This document shows, one piece after another, positions 58,001 to 63,200 of a stretch of 64,000 nt of DNA. The stretch is from Actinernus sp. WN-2022 (taxonomy: Eukaryota; Cnidaria; Anthozoa; Actiniaria; Actinernidae), in contig JAOWCC010000791.1 of assembly GCA_030867875.1 (NCBI GenBank), positions 117,194 to 181,193 of the forward strand, given 5' to 3'. The notes beneath the pieces are model-generated. The model worked only from the letters and a program-made list of their open reading frames with translations, did not search any database and was not told the DNA's origin. Numbering within the stretch: the first letter of the stretch is position 1; each line of letters opens with the position of its first letter. The position numbers and the translations under genes were made by a program.

Positions 58001-60552
58001 CACAGTAACCATAGTACGTGTGGGTAGCTACGTGTTTGGTGGATACACAGATGTGTCCTGGCACAGTAAGTAATACACAATCAATTATTACGTCATGAAT
58101 ATAACGAGGTCGTCAAAGAACCACCGTACTACACCTGGTGTATCGATGATGTCTCGTATAATATCTCACTTTCGATATGAGGCTCCGGGATAAATTAAAT
58201 TTATTATTTTCTCTTTTCACGAATCACTGAGCATTATACCCCTGAGCCTCGTAATGAAACCTTTGTGCGTGACAAGTGAAGCATCTATCGAAAGTGAGCT
58301 ATTGAAAACCATCACAATACAATTGCACAGGGAGCCCACATGTAAGACTGGGCTGGAAAGCAGCGCGCGGGGCGGCTCATGTTGCTTTAAGGGGCTAGAT
58401 CACGAAAATTCAAAACACAAGTGTCTTTTGGAACTGACCGATAAGACCAGTCGGTTCATGTAAATGGCAGTGCTAAGCTAATAATCAGGGAAATGTAGGC
58501 ATTAATTTGAGACAAACTTTTATTTTGAAATACGTCGACATCCTGTCACAATTGTATATTTAATATGCACGTTTATTGCACAAGAACGCAAGAAATATGA
58601 AAGCATGTTAATTGGGGTGGTGGTTAAGATAAAATTGCTTCCCGTTTGCCTGCATACTTGTAGCTTTTTTCAGATAAATAAACAACTCAACTAAAAGCTC
58701 GCCAAAAATACACACGACTCGTAAGAACACATAGCCGTAGTAGCTGTTTAGTCGACAAATAACCTGTATGTATTCTAATCATCTATACACACGACTCGTA
58801 AGAACACATAGCCGTAGTACTTAGCTGTTTAGCCGACTAATAACCTGTATGTATTCTAATCATCTATACACACGACTCGTAAGAACACATAGCCGTAGTA
58901 GCTGTTTAGTCGACTAATAACCTGAATGTTTTCTAATCATCTATACACACGACTCGTAAGAACACATAGCCGTAGTAGCTGTTTAGCCGACTAATAACCT
59001 GAATGTATTCTAATCATCTAAACACACGACTCGTAAGAACACATAGCCGTAGTAGCTTCTTAGCCGAATAATAACCTGTATGTATTCTAATCATCTAAAC
59101 ACACGACTCGTAAGAACACATAGCCGTAGTAGCTTCTTAGCCGACTAATAACCTGAATGTATTCTAATCATCTAAACACACGACTCGTAAGAACACATAC
59201 TCCCGTAGTACTTAGCTGTTTAGCCGACTAATAACTTGTATGTATTCTAATCATCTATACACACGACTCGTAGCTGTTTAGCCGACAAATAACCTGTATG
59301 TATTCTAATCATCTACTTCAGCCGTAGACTAGCTGCTTAGTCGACCAATAACCTGTATGTATTCTAATCATCTATACACACGACTCGTAAGAACACATAG
59401 CCGTAGTACTAATAGCTGTTAATTAGCCGACTAATAACCTGCAATAGGCGTATCTAGCCTATTAATAGGCCCGTAGGCCCGGGCCTACAAATTTTACAGC
59501 CTACTTGTAGTCTTATTACAAATGAATGTTGGGCTTGAGGAGCTGTCGAAATACACAAAACATGACTTGAAAGTGCAGCAGAAGGCATTTGCGAAAGTCT
59601 AAATCTAAAAATTTCCCGGGGAAACATGCTCCCGGATCCCTCAAGAAGCGACCCTTACTGAGCGGTTGTTTGGGCCTACAAATTTTAAAAACCTGGCTAC
59701 GCCACTGACCTGTATGTATTCTAATCATCTATACACACGACTCGTAAGAACACTATATAGCCGTAGTAGCTATTTAGCCGACTAATAACCTTTAATTTAT
59801 GTATTCTAATCATCTACTTCAGCCGTAGTAGCTGTTTAGCCGACAAGTAACCTGTATGTATTCTAATCATCTACTTCGATCAGCCGTAGTAGCTTCTTAG
59901 CCGACTAATACTGAACCTGTATGTATTCTAATCATCTACTTCAGCCGTAGTAGCTGCTTAGCCGACTAATAACCTGTATGTATTCCGGCTAATCATCTAC
60001 TTCAGCCGTAGTAGCTGTTTAGCCGACTACTGAATAACCTCTATGTATTCTAATCATAACCCTAACCGTAGTAGCTGTTCAGCCGACAAATAACCTGTAT
60101 GTATTCTAATCATCTACTTCGACTAACAATGTCCACGTTTGCCCAGTACACAACATCATGACATGACTGCCTGCATAGCATCATATCCAGTATTATTAAT
60201 GTTATTATTATTCTCATATGTTCTAGGTAACTGGGCCTATTCGTCGTCCAGCCGATCGTTCCTGTACACACTATATAACACCAATGGATATTATCCCATC
60301 AAGCTGACCCTCACCGGCAGATATAACCAGTATGCAATCCATGGACACGTAGGTAGTGGTCCGATATTTGGCAGTGGGCACGACTTCTACATCAGTGATA
60401 ACGCCTATAGTAATCGGAATTCTTACACTAACCCCTGTTCATACCAACCTCCCCCTGGATGTAGTTTTAGGGACGGGCGATGCTCCTTCTTAGCCGGTAG
60501 CTACAAGTTCACTCCAAGTGACGTAGAGGTGTTTTATGAGACCACCACCTGA
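21976..60552 (+). CDS. Secreted multidomain lectin-like protein: 6 H-lectin-like units, follistatin/Kazal, C-type lectin, 3 cbEGF, TLDc (18-exon gene model)
   Basis: Joining the 18 exons listed below gives 3318 nt in one open frame: 1105 residues plus TGA. Order by residue: signal peptide 1-22; lectin block A 23-305; follistatin/Kazal 306-378; lectin block B 379-665; C-type lectin 666-790; cbEGF 791-832, 833-872 and 873-914; TLDc 915-1105. Every intron is GT-AG. Introns 1, 6, 7 and 12-17 are phase 1; introns 2-5 and 8-11 are phase 0. Many N-glycosylation sequons and cysteines, and no later membrane segment, indicate a secreted matrix or pattern-recognition protein; the ligand is unknown. I did not see extra EGF exons in the 11.4-kb intron 16, but a small exon could have been missed or the TLDc exons could belong to a separate transcript. 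I recognise the domains, not the gene. Confidence 0.8.
23212..23567 (+). CDS. Exon 2: H-lectin-like unit 1 and start of unit 2
   Basis: Acceptor TATCAAAAG| in phase 1, donor ACGGG|GTATGT in phase 0. The frame reads LWVKEVTSQGFKICVREAG then VVNWMAFQG. The pattern W(V/I)E ... GFxxCxRE ... xxWxAF is that of H-type lectin domains (helix-poor beta sandwiches that bind galactose or GalNAc in snail agglutinin). It pairs with exon 8 in size and phase. Confidence 0.8.
23610..23860 (-). mobile_element. tRNA-derived SINE (minus strand)
   Basis: The reverse complement of 23788-23853 reads GGTTAGCTCAGTCTGCGGTT (A-box-like) and CGGGTTCAAACCCCGGCC (B-box-like), the head of a tRNA-derived SINE; the body runs left to about 23610. 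It lies just inside intron 2. Confidence 0.6.
25095..25690. repeat. About 54-bp minisatellite of GATRYGAT-type words
   Basis: AGATTAGTGTGATACGATGG recurs about every 54 bp, separated by GGGATGTGATGTGATACGAT-like runs. Intron 2. Long open frames here are artefacts. Confidence 0.9.
25764..25997. mobile_element. MITE with 6-bp target duplication
   Basis: Ends AGGGGTATAGAATGGTC and GACCATTCTATACCCCT are inverted. AGATAT precedes (25758-25763) and follows (25998-26003). The inside repeats TCCGAGACTCGC-like words. It sits in GAT-rich satellite flank in intron 2. Confidence 0.8.
26425..26586 (+). CDS. Exon 3: H-lectin-like unit 2, first part
   Basis: Acceptor TTTAAAAG|GCC, donor AAAGTG|GTAAGT, 54 whole codons (phase 0-0). 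Contains VWVEEGRNWFHICAREM. Same phase and nearly the same length as exon 9. Confidence 0.8.
26743..27030. repeat. 14-bp microsatellite, about 20 copies
   Basis: GGTACGATGGATAC repeated, with GGGTAC variants at the left edge. It abuts a MITE end at 27031. Intron 3. Confidence 0.95.
27031..27188. mobile_element. Short MITE
   Basis: GTGGGACAAACTACTG at the left and CAGTGCTGTAGTTTGTCCCAC at the right are inverted. The interior has GTACGGTAACCGTGCTG-type words related to those at 60925-61110. Confidence 0.65.
27423..27842. mobile_element. Foldback MITE of the CAGGAG family (copy b)
   Basis: Closely similar to 31263-31680. Internal inverted segments CAGCACAGGAGTAGATGTGG and its inverse. The left terminal bases have decayed; no target duplication seen. 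Intron 3. Confidence 0.75.
27999..28112 (+). CDS. Exon 4: end of unit 2, start of unit 3
   Basis: Acceptor TTGTTTAG|AAC, donor TGTCAG|GTAGTA, 38 codons, phase 0-0. Begins NWFAYDE, the closing strand of unit 2, and includes the sequon NFT. Pairs with exon 10 (DWMAFED). Confidence 0.8.
28780..28894. repeat. Imperfect hairpin, about 40-bp arms
   Basis: GTTAGATAATGAACACTCGA and following bases are inverted at 28857-28894. Intron 4. Confidence 0.65.
28981..29100 (+). CDS. Exon 5: H-lectin-like unit 3, middle
   Basis: Acceptor ATGATCAG|AAT, donor ATTGAG|GTAATG, 40 codons, phase 0-0. Has APPVILTTAIHQTNNS and ends AWIE. Pairs with exon 11. Confidence 0.8.
29267..29286 (+). repeat. G20 homopolymer
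   Basis: Run of 20 G in intron 5, preceded by GGGCGGGGA. Confidence 0.9.
30085..31098. repeat. Inverted pair of 33-bp tandem arrays
   Basis: About six copies of ATTCATATCCCGACCCCACA plus CTAGTACTGACAA run from 30085 to 30290. Two copies in the opposite direction are at 31030-31098, both arms joined to ATTCACGGACAC. The arrays therefore act as the ends of an inverted-repeat structure. Confidence 0.8.
30641..30809. mobile_element. Near-perfect palindrome, 76-bp arms, 17-bp spacer
   Basis: AATTCACTCTTTTCACCTGG through GGTTAGCCTCGT (30641-30716) is inverted at 30734-30809; I see no mismatch. Foldback MITE, same family as 15491-15652. Confidence 0.85.
31263..31680. mobile_element. Foldback MITE of the CAGGAG family (copy c) with 7-bp target duplication
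   Basis: Ends CAGGAGCCCATTACCAGGAG and inverse; GCCAGGG flanks it at 31256-31262 and 31681-31687. Intact ends suggest recent movement. Confidence 0.85.
32100..32265. mobile_element. Palindromic MITE, source-like for the array at 39984-40455
   Basis: AAGCCTGGTTCACACTAGCA is inverted near 32245-32265. Its left half includes CATTAGCGGTGCTAGTTCTTATCTCAC, matching the satellite unit at 39984. Intron 5, close to exon 6. Confidence 0.75.
32297..32393 (+). CDS. Exon 6: H-lectin-like unit 3, end
   Basis: Acceptor TTTTTTGCAG|GAA, donor GGAG|GTGAGT, phase 0-1. Encodes EITKSTFRVCVKELQ and YINYLVIG. Pairs with exon 12. The last base starts the Asp codon completed by the next exon. Confidence 0.85.
32713..32931 (+). 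CDS. Exon 7: follistatin/Kazal module
   Basis: Acceptor CCACAG|AT, donor AGAG|GTACCA, phase 1-1. About 73 residues. DPCLNVSCDYFAVC and CVCVENCP form the EGF-like beta hairpin of a follistatin module; CSTNGTTFKNKCLFELEMC and HPGSC form the Kazal part. The arrangement is as in agrin, follistatin and SPARC. Kazal modules can inhibit serine proteases or bind growth factors; no activity can be assigned here. Confidence 0.85.
33777..34150 (+). CDS. Exon 8: H-lectin-like unit 4 and start of unit 5
   Basis: Acceptor TTTTTCAG|GT, donor CCCGTG|GTAAGT, phase 1-0. Reads GFPLEKGRLALISS, SWVENVDFQGFTACVTT and SVDWFAYQG. It is the duplicate of exon 2, although the usual RE after the Cys is TT here. Confidence 0.8.
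34329..34496 (+). CDS. Exon 9: H-lectin-like unit 5, first part
   Basis: Acceptor CTTTAAAG|GGC, donor CAATTG|GTATTG, 56 codons, phase 0-0. Contains LWIEGITSTSFKACLREL. Duplicate of exon 3. Confidence 0.8.
34679..35104. mobile_element. MITE with ends containing GCCCAGTTGTTC
   Basis: GGCCCAGTTGTTCGAAAAG and TAGCTATCCAGTGG are echoed in inverse by GGATAGCAGGTTATCCACC and TTGGACAACTTGG. Ends diverged. Intron 9. Confidence 0.55.
35104..35584. mobile_element. MITE with about 35-bp inverted ends
   Basis: CCACAGGGAGCCCACACAAC and GTTTGTATTTA are inverted at 35549-35584. It hosts a second element (35160-35429). The first bases resemble the end of 29654-31874. Confidence 0.75.
35160..35429. mobile_element. 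Nested MITE with an 11-bp flanking direct repeat
   Basis: CTCCTCCGCAGGCAACTC and inverse near both ends. TAGGAAATGAT is repeated at 35149-35159 and 35430-35440. The inside has GGGACTAGGGACAAGGGACG short repeats. Confidence 0.75.
35704..35814 (+). CDS. Exon 10: end of unit 5, start of unit 6
   Basis: Acceptor TTCTCAAG|GAC, donor TGTAAG|GTAATG, 37 codons, phase 0-0. Starts DWMAFED. Duplicate of exon 4. Confidence 0.8.
36454..36570 (+). CDS. Exon 11: H-lectin-like unit 6, middle
   Basis: Acceptor GATATATAG|CAT (weak pyrimidine tract), donor ATTGAG|GTATGT, 39 codons, phase 0-0. Has VPTVVLSTNHTSS and ends STWIE. Duplicate of exon 5. Confidence 0.8.
36775..36930. repeat. Three tandem copies of an about 60-bp unit
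   Basis: CTGGTTCGGATATGCTGCC ... AACATGAGCATGACGTCATAA. Intron 11, shortly after exon 11; gives a spurious open frame. Confidence 0.8.
37106..37494. mobile_element. Foldback MITE with AGAGCTTAAG-type ends
   Basis: AGAGCTTAATAAGCAACCAC and CGACGGC are inverted as CGTCGTTGATGCTTAAGCTCTCT. Intron 11. Confidence 0.7.
38404..38475 (+). other. tRNA-like sequence, probably a SINE head
   Basis: GGTTAGCTCAGTTGGTGGAG (A box) and AGGGGTTCGAACCGACC (B box) are well spaced, but the acceptor and anticodon stems do not fold as a real tRNA. Intron 11. Confidence 0.6.
38799..38889 (+). CDS. Exon 12: H-lectin-like unit 6, end
   Basis: Acceptor TATTTCAG|TAC, donor TCTG|GTGAGA, phase 0-1. Encodes TTGFRICLKELYASKY and VSYVVLS. 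Duplicate of exon 6. Confidence 0.85.
39380..39754 (+). CDS. Exon 13: C-type lectin domain
   Basis: Acceptor TCAACAG|AT, donor AAAAG|GTACTT, phase 1-1; a whole domain of about 125 residues in one exon. Landmarks: CSPGWSYSGGICF with the extra N-terminal Cys pair of long-form domains, CRSAAANLATIRS, GWIGLNDR, then QPN, NEDC, RWNDVQC and a closing Cys. The QPN and WND residues of the calcium/sugar site are present, so binding of carbohydrate is plausible. QPN is between the mannose-type EPN and galactose-type QPD, so specificity cannot be read. Confidence 0.9.
39984..40455. repeat. 83-86-bp satellite derived from a MITE half, about 6 copies
   Basis: CATTGATCATTAGCGGTAC recurs at 40032, 40115, 40198, 40284 and 40367. 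The unit matches the left half of the palindromic MITE at 32100. Intron 13. Confidence 0.85.
40981..41399. mobile_element. Possible MITE with about 17-bp inverted ends
   Basis: TGTCACAGCGTTTTCA at the left is inverted as TGAAAACGCTGTGACA at the right. Beyond it, at 41430-41450, lies a lone CAGGAG-family end (GCTCCTAGTTATGGACTCCTG). Intron 13. Confidence 0.55.
41573..41698 (+). CDS. Exon 14: calcium-binding EGF domain 1
   Basis: Acceptor AACTATAG|AC, donor TCAG|GTTCGT, phase 1-1. DFDECRTARHGC, DDAICTNSYGSYSC and RCKTGYAGNG give six cysteines, the D-x-D-E calcium signature and the hydroxylation-site context CxN....Y.C.C. Confidence 0.9.
42104..42224 (+). pseudogene. First exon of a tyrosine-recombinase (Crypton/DUF3504-like) gene
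   Basis: ATG then MAGVNSRFAIVSDAEILEI, NAVPKSTKIATKYGLRVFQ and the donor CAAG|GTAAAT. The N-SRF ... K-x-T-K-x-A-x-K-x-x-(L/V)-x-V-F pattern resembles the N-terminal DNA-binding part of cnidarian DUF3504/Crypton-like recombinases. Downstream exons with the catalytic Arg/His/Tyr are absent; the LINE starts just after. Assignment rests on a short match from memory. Confidence 0.45.
42480..44528 (+). pseudogene. Non-LTR retrotransposon ORF2 remnant (RT and C-terminal region)
   Basis: In several frames the sequence shows SNYRPVSLLSCFSKICEKI, GFRPGDSTVMQLVYIVHKI, AVFLDISKAFDKVWHDGL (first catalytic Asp), GVPHD near a frameshift where GVPQGS is expected, NCFLFADDTLL (the FADD box) and LGVSLSNNMSWRAHI. 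The C-terminal half is open at 43808-44407. Stops and frameshifts are frequent. A 3' tail runs to AAATAAATAAAAAA near 44716. CR1/jockey/Rex-like. The endonuclease is missing, as for a 5'-truncated insertion. Confidence 0.85.
44826..44923. repeat. Long hairpin, about 45-bp arms, 8-bp loop
   Basis: ACAATTATTCGCCTCATACT through AATATTCCCC is inverted at 44879-44923 with two mismatches. Directly right of the 41996-44822 element. Confidence 0.85.
45216..45335 (+). CDS. Exon 15: calcium-binding EGF domain 2
   Basis: Acceptor CTTACTAG|AT, donor CACGG|GTAAGT, phase 1-1. DIDECSSSPPCDNNATC, TNTKGSYVCQCSAGYSG and NGLTC. All six cysteines and the calcium signature are present. Confidence 0.9.
46298..46423 (+). 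CDS. Exon 16: calcium-binding EGF domain 3
   Basis: Acceptor AATTCCAG|AT, donor AAAACC|GTAAGT, phase 1-1. DIDECTLNLHACDRNAVC, TNTQGSHVCVCSGAYYG and NGTFC. His replaces the usual Tyr/Phe before the fifth cysteine. Followed by an 11.4-kb intron. Confidence 0.9.
46475..46725. mobile_element. MITE with TA target duplication (Tc1/mariner-like)
   Basis: GAGCGGTTTTCAGTTGAGTG at the left and CACTCAATTGAAATCCGCTC at the right, with TA at 46473-46474 and 46726-46727. Relative at 60608-60911. Start of intron 16. Confidence 0.8.
47487..50735. mobile_element. 3.2-kb foldback element nested in the left arm
   Basis: The arms are about 0.5 kb and diverged: GCCAACAATAAAACAGTTGT at 47542 is inverted near 50680, and AGAGCCTGCATGTGGACTTT near 47703 is inverted near 50510. 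The junction is defined by comparison with the uninterrupted right arm, where GTTGTATAAT is followed directly by CGGCAGG. A smaller hairpin lies at 49320-49655. Otherwise AT-rich with no recognised protein; the open frame 49962-50360 is repeat-like. Confidence 0.7.
50746..50835. repeat. 14-bp tandem repeat in the left arm
   Basis: AAAATGCAGACTGG, about six copies. The inverted counterpart is at 54659-54732 in the right arm, with a different copy number. Confidence 0.85.
51410..51840. repeat. Degenerate TACCCTATCCCAGACC repeats ending in a C19 run
   Basis: Irregular copies of ACCCTATCCCAGACC between 51410 and 51780, with C19 at 51822-51840 followed by GGGGG. Related fragments appear near 21480 and 17430. 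Confidence 0.7.
51925..52173. mobile_element. Short MITE with about 29-bp inverted ends
   Basis: GAGGCTGGTAGGTCCTCTGG is inverted as CCAGAGGACCTACCGGCCTC. Confidence 0.65.
52982..53162 (-). CDS. Unrecognised first-exon-like open frame inside the long-arm element
   Basis: On the minus strand ATG (AAAGATGGCGG context) opens MADSAGLSKIEIFNC, KESTAALMAFSDDDEPFVQK and WYRHFAKYSIFHLRIQVIN, then a perfect donor ACA|GTAAGT. About 60 residues, rich in charged residues, no domain known to me. Further coding-like sequence with frame breaks is at 52240-52465 on the same strand (VQGAMELTKKLQTS; VARVNDILVDMQLKSLSAMK), so the two could be exons of a gene carried by the element. Host exon or chance are alternatives. 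Confidence 0.35.
53540..53615 (-). other. tRNA-like sequence, not a convincing tRNA gene
   Basis: The reverse complement has TATAGTCAAGCGGTTAGAGC (A box) and GGAGTTCGACTCC (B box). The acceptor stem pairs poorly and the anticodon arm is irregular, so a tRNA-derived SINE or pseudogene is more likely. Confidence 0.5.
53729..54018. mobile_element. Foldback MITE of the CAGGAG family (copy d) with 7-bp target duplication
   Basis: Ends CAGGAGCTCATTACCAGGAG and inverse. GCAATAC flanks it at 53722-53728 and 54019-54025. The inner palindrome has GAGTCAGCGTATGACCGG and its inverse. Confidence 0.85.
55450..55612. repeat. Dispersed repeat, inverted relative of 16075-16330
   Basis: TCGATTGTCGATCTTTCTA, TTTCCCATGGCAATTACAA and CAGCACGTGACTGTTAGCTG correspond in inverse to segments near 16330-16120. 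Confidence 0.6.
55724..56130. mobile_element. Inverted-ended element carrying a tRNA-like sequence
   Basis: CGCACTAGCGGCTAAATACA plus GGAATGGCTCCGA is inverted at 56096-56130. Inside, 55860-55935 has a TAGTGGTTACGACGATTGC and GGGGTCCGAGTTCC arrangement followed by T-rich sequence, like a pol III unit. Confidence 0.6.
56139..56506. mobile_element. Second inverted-ended element carrying a tRNA-like sequence
   Basis: CCTAAGGAGAGGAATCGCTC and the following 35 bp are inverted at 56447-56506. On the minus strand 56330-56400 reads TAGTGTAGTGGTTGCGACG and CGGGTTCGAGTTCC, similar to the tRNA-like part of the neighbour but in the opposite direction. Confidence 0.6.
56810..57233. mobile_element. Palindromic MITE with TTAA end (second copy)
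   Basis: Same family as 5245-5671. The right end CCCTTTAA has TTAA at 57230-57233; the left end is TTGAAGGGAACCTC, one base off. Folds back around 57020. Confidence 0.8.
57817..58065 (+). CDS. Exon 17: TLDc domain, first half
   Basis: Acceptor ACTTCCAAG|GA (an alternative AG three bases on keeps phase), donor GCACA|GTAAGT, phase 1-1. Encodes SSILSGYGNSNYFKTLYSYL, RCWRAQTNGWAASTFHSRCN, KGPTVTIVRVGSYVFGGYTD and VSWH. GW-x4-FH, KGPTVTI, and VFGGYTD...W are the core TLDc motifs known from OXR1, NCOA7 and TBC1D24. Confidence 0.88.
58707..60125. repeat. About 78-bp satellite filling intron 17
   Basis: ACGACTCGTAAGAACACATA followed by GCCGTAGTAGCTGTTTAGCC and ACCTGTATGTATTCTAATCA recurs every 77-81 bp. 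Toward the right, shorter units of about 59 bp lack the first part. Nearly twenty units in all, interrupted at 59442-59707. It ends only about 100 bp before exon 18. Confidence 0.9.
59442..59707. mobile_element. hAT-like MITE inserted in the satellite
   Basis: The right end in reverse is CAGTGGCGTAGCCAGG, a common hAT terminal sequence; the left end CAATAGGCGTATCTAGCC is a decayed match. ACCTG flanks both sides, shorter than the 8 bp usual for hAT. Confidence 0.6.
60227..60552 (+). CDS. Exon 18: TLDc domain, second half, and stop
   Basis: Acceptor TGTTCTAG|GT in phase 1. Encodes RSFLYTLYNTNGYYPIKLTL, GPIFGSGHDFYISDNA, a Cys-containing loop NPCSYQPPPGCSFRDGRC, then FLAGSYKFTPSDVEVFYE before TGA at 60550-60552. 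GPxFGxGxDxxI and the closing F.AGS..F...EVEVF match the C-terminal TLDc signature. The three cysteines in the loop, with two in exon 17, suit an extracellular disulfide-bonded form; five in total leaves one unpaired unless it bonds elsewhere. Confidence 0.88.
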
Positions 60553-60607
60553 TCACAGCATTGTACTTCTGTTGCTTACTAACAGGTTCAAGGACTAAGT
60601 TATGATA

Positions 60608-60911
60608 GAGCGGCTTTCGATTGAGTGACGAAAATAATAAGTGATTGCTTTGGTTTTGCGTTTGGTTAGCTTTTCTGTTGGCTGTGAGAAATGTTTTCTA
60701 AACTAAAACCAAACGCAATGCAATCACGTAAACAGGTTTTGCTTTAGCGATAGTATCGACGATTGCGTTATTGTTTCAGTACCGACTTCGCCTCGTGTTG
60801 GTTCAAGTAAAATTAATCGTGAATTACTTCAGTTCGTGATTGGCTCATTGTGTTTTACTTGCTCCTGTGATTGGCAATGTAATTACTTTGGTTTTGGTTT
60901 TACTACCGCTC
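60608..60911. mobile_element. MITE with TA target duplication (second copy)
   Basis: GAGCGGCTTTCGATTGAGTG at the left, GGTTTTACTACCGCTC at the right, TA at 60606-60607 and 60912-60913. Same family as 46475-46725; 55 bp after the stop codon, so probably in the 3' untranslated region. Confidence 0.75.
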
Positions 60912-61248
60912 TATGTACTAAAGTAGATTTAATATGAATGGGCAAGTTACGGCAATGACTTATGGTACGGTTACTGTACGGCATACCGTGACATTGTAAT
61001 GGTTTCCCATTGTATTTGTCCTTCTTATCCAATGAAATTACAGTATTACGGAACGACACGGTCACAGTACGGTTATGGTAAGACTACGTTTTTTGTCCGA
61101 CTCATACGAAATCCGCTCTTGTTCTACCAACATTAGAGTAAAGGGGTTCGGATCAATACTGTTGAAACTACTATATTTTAGATGCATAATTATCTGATAT
61201 CATGTAGGTCTTGTCATTTATACTATTGATTCGAAATTAGAACTTGGC

Positions 61249-61977
61249 GAATAGTCCAATTTATAGTTCTTGAACGCCATTTTGAAAGGTAACCAAAGGC
61301 GTGTATCTAGTTAGCATGATAATTAAAATATATCCATATTCCTAGAAAGAGGGTTTGTATCAGTGTAGGGTCAACTCCAGCCTCCATTGCTTGTATCTAG
61401 TTAGCATGGTATTCAAAATCTATCCATATTCATAGAAAGAGGGTTTGTATCAGAGCAGGTTCAACTCCAGCCTCCATTGCTTGTATCTAGTTAGCGTGAT
61501 ATTCAAAATCTATCCATATTCATAGAAAGAGGGTTTGTATCAGTGCAGAGTCAACTCCAGCCTACATGGCTTGTATCTAGTTAGCATGATAATCAAAATC
61601 TATCCATATTCATAGAAAGAGGGTTTGTGTCAGTGCAGGGTCAACTCCAGCCTCCACGGCTTGTATCTAGTTAGCATGATAATTAAAATCTATCCATATT
61701 CATAGAAAGAGGGTTTGTATCAGTGCAGGGTCAACTCCAGCCTCCACGCCTTGTATCTAGTTAGCATGATAATCAAAACTATCCATATTCATAGATAGAG
61801 GGTTTGTATCAGTGCAGGGTCAACTCCAGCCTCCACGCCTTGTATCCAGTTAGCATGATAATCAAAACTATCCATATTCATAGAAAGAGGGTTTGTATCA
61901 GTGCAGGGTCAACTCCAGCCTCCATGCGATGCTAAGGTTACCATGGTTACCTTTCAAGAACTACGAATTGGACTGTT
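61249..61977. mobile_element. Inverted-ended element enclosing a 90-bp tandem array
   Basis: AATAGTCCAATTTATAGTTC and TTGAAAGGTAACC are inverted near 61935-61977. Between them are seven copies of a 90-bp unit. Confidence 0.75.
61301..61925. repeat. 90-bp tandem repeat, 7 copies
   Basis: TTGTATCTAGTTAGCATGAT recurs at 61301, 61391, 61481, 61571, 61661, 61751 and 61840. The units are very alike. Confidence 0.95.
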
Positions 61978-62265
61978 GTCTTGTTACTCCATATTAAATA
62001 ATTTTCAGATATTTCTTCTTATAAACGTTAGTATAAAATAAGATGCACCAAAATGTACGTACTTATACATGGGTACGGATTGATGTAGTGCTATGTCGGG
62101 ACACCAAATGTTAAGGAAAATGCCATGCATGCAGAAGAATTTAGCGTTATATGAAAACAATAAAATTGGGTTTAAACGTAGAGTATATGAGTTAATTGAT
62201 GATTGTATATAGTATAAAAAATGATGACGATCATATGTCGGTTAGGTCCGTTTCAGGCCGTTTTT

Positions 62266-62294
62266 TGACTGATCTAGTGGCACTAGATCAGTCA
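62266..62294. repeat. Perfect 14-bp hairpin
   Basis: TGACTGATCTAGTG-G-CACTAGATCAGTCA. No terminator-like T run follows. Function unknown. Confidence 0.7.
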
Positions 62295-63099
62295 TAACCA
62301 TCCTGAGTTTCAGGCCCCCTCTTTCCCTCTCCCTTTGGGGTGTCCAGTACCCAGGTTAGATCAGTCTAATTGAAATGCTCTATGATCTTCAACTCGCACG
62401 CACTTCATAATGATTTGTTACTTCTAGTAATAATCATTAGCTTAGGCTGCCTGTGGTTATGGTTTGAAGGGTAGGTGCAACCAAAAAAATCCTCCGTGGA
62501 GTATATATATTTTTCCGAAACCACATATACTGCAATACACTCTTGCTAATAATACAATAAACATTATATCCACAAGTTCACTATTGGGAAGCCATGTCCT
62601 GTATGTTTTGGTACCGCAAAATATATTTCAGTAAAATATATTACTTAGTTTTAGAACCAAACATTGGAAATACGTAGTAAGATAGTCATAGTAAACTTTT
62701 GAAGACCACAATTTTGCAAATGAGGTACCCCTCCACTGACTTTGGGTTTACATAAAATTTCAATAGCAAATAGTCCAATAAGTATTCTTGTCACGCCAAG
62801 GTACACAGAGTTTTCCTGTTTCTCTGATGCCTGCCTTTAATAATTTCCCTCACAGTAGAACATCTTTTTATCCATAAAGGGATATTGAGCAAAACAGGTC
62901 ACGTGACATTGTATTTACTGATCAGCGGTTTTCTCCTTACCAATAAATAAAAGTCATGGTGTGAGGGCAGATTTATGTGTGTCTCTAAGTCCCCAAAATT
63001 TTAACATCAAAACGGTGCTTAAAGGGATTTTCCTCATTGCCCCATTTCACACGAGGAAGGCTCATGTGACATGTCACATGACTGCAGTTTTCACTGTGC

Positions 63100-63200
63100 T
63101 TCTTCGTGGTCAACATTGTACAAATTAATTCACGTGAGCCTCCACTATGAGCTTAGAGCTTGGGGCAAACGTAAAGCCCAAATATTGTTTAAATTAAAAA
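63100..63200 (+). mobile_element. 3' tail of a truncated non-LTR element
   Basis: CTTCTTCGTGGTC, AATTAATTCACGTGAGCC and GGGGCAAACGTAAAGCCCAAA align with the tail of the LINE remnant at 44594-44695. Confidence 0.55.
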
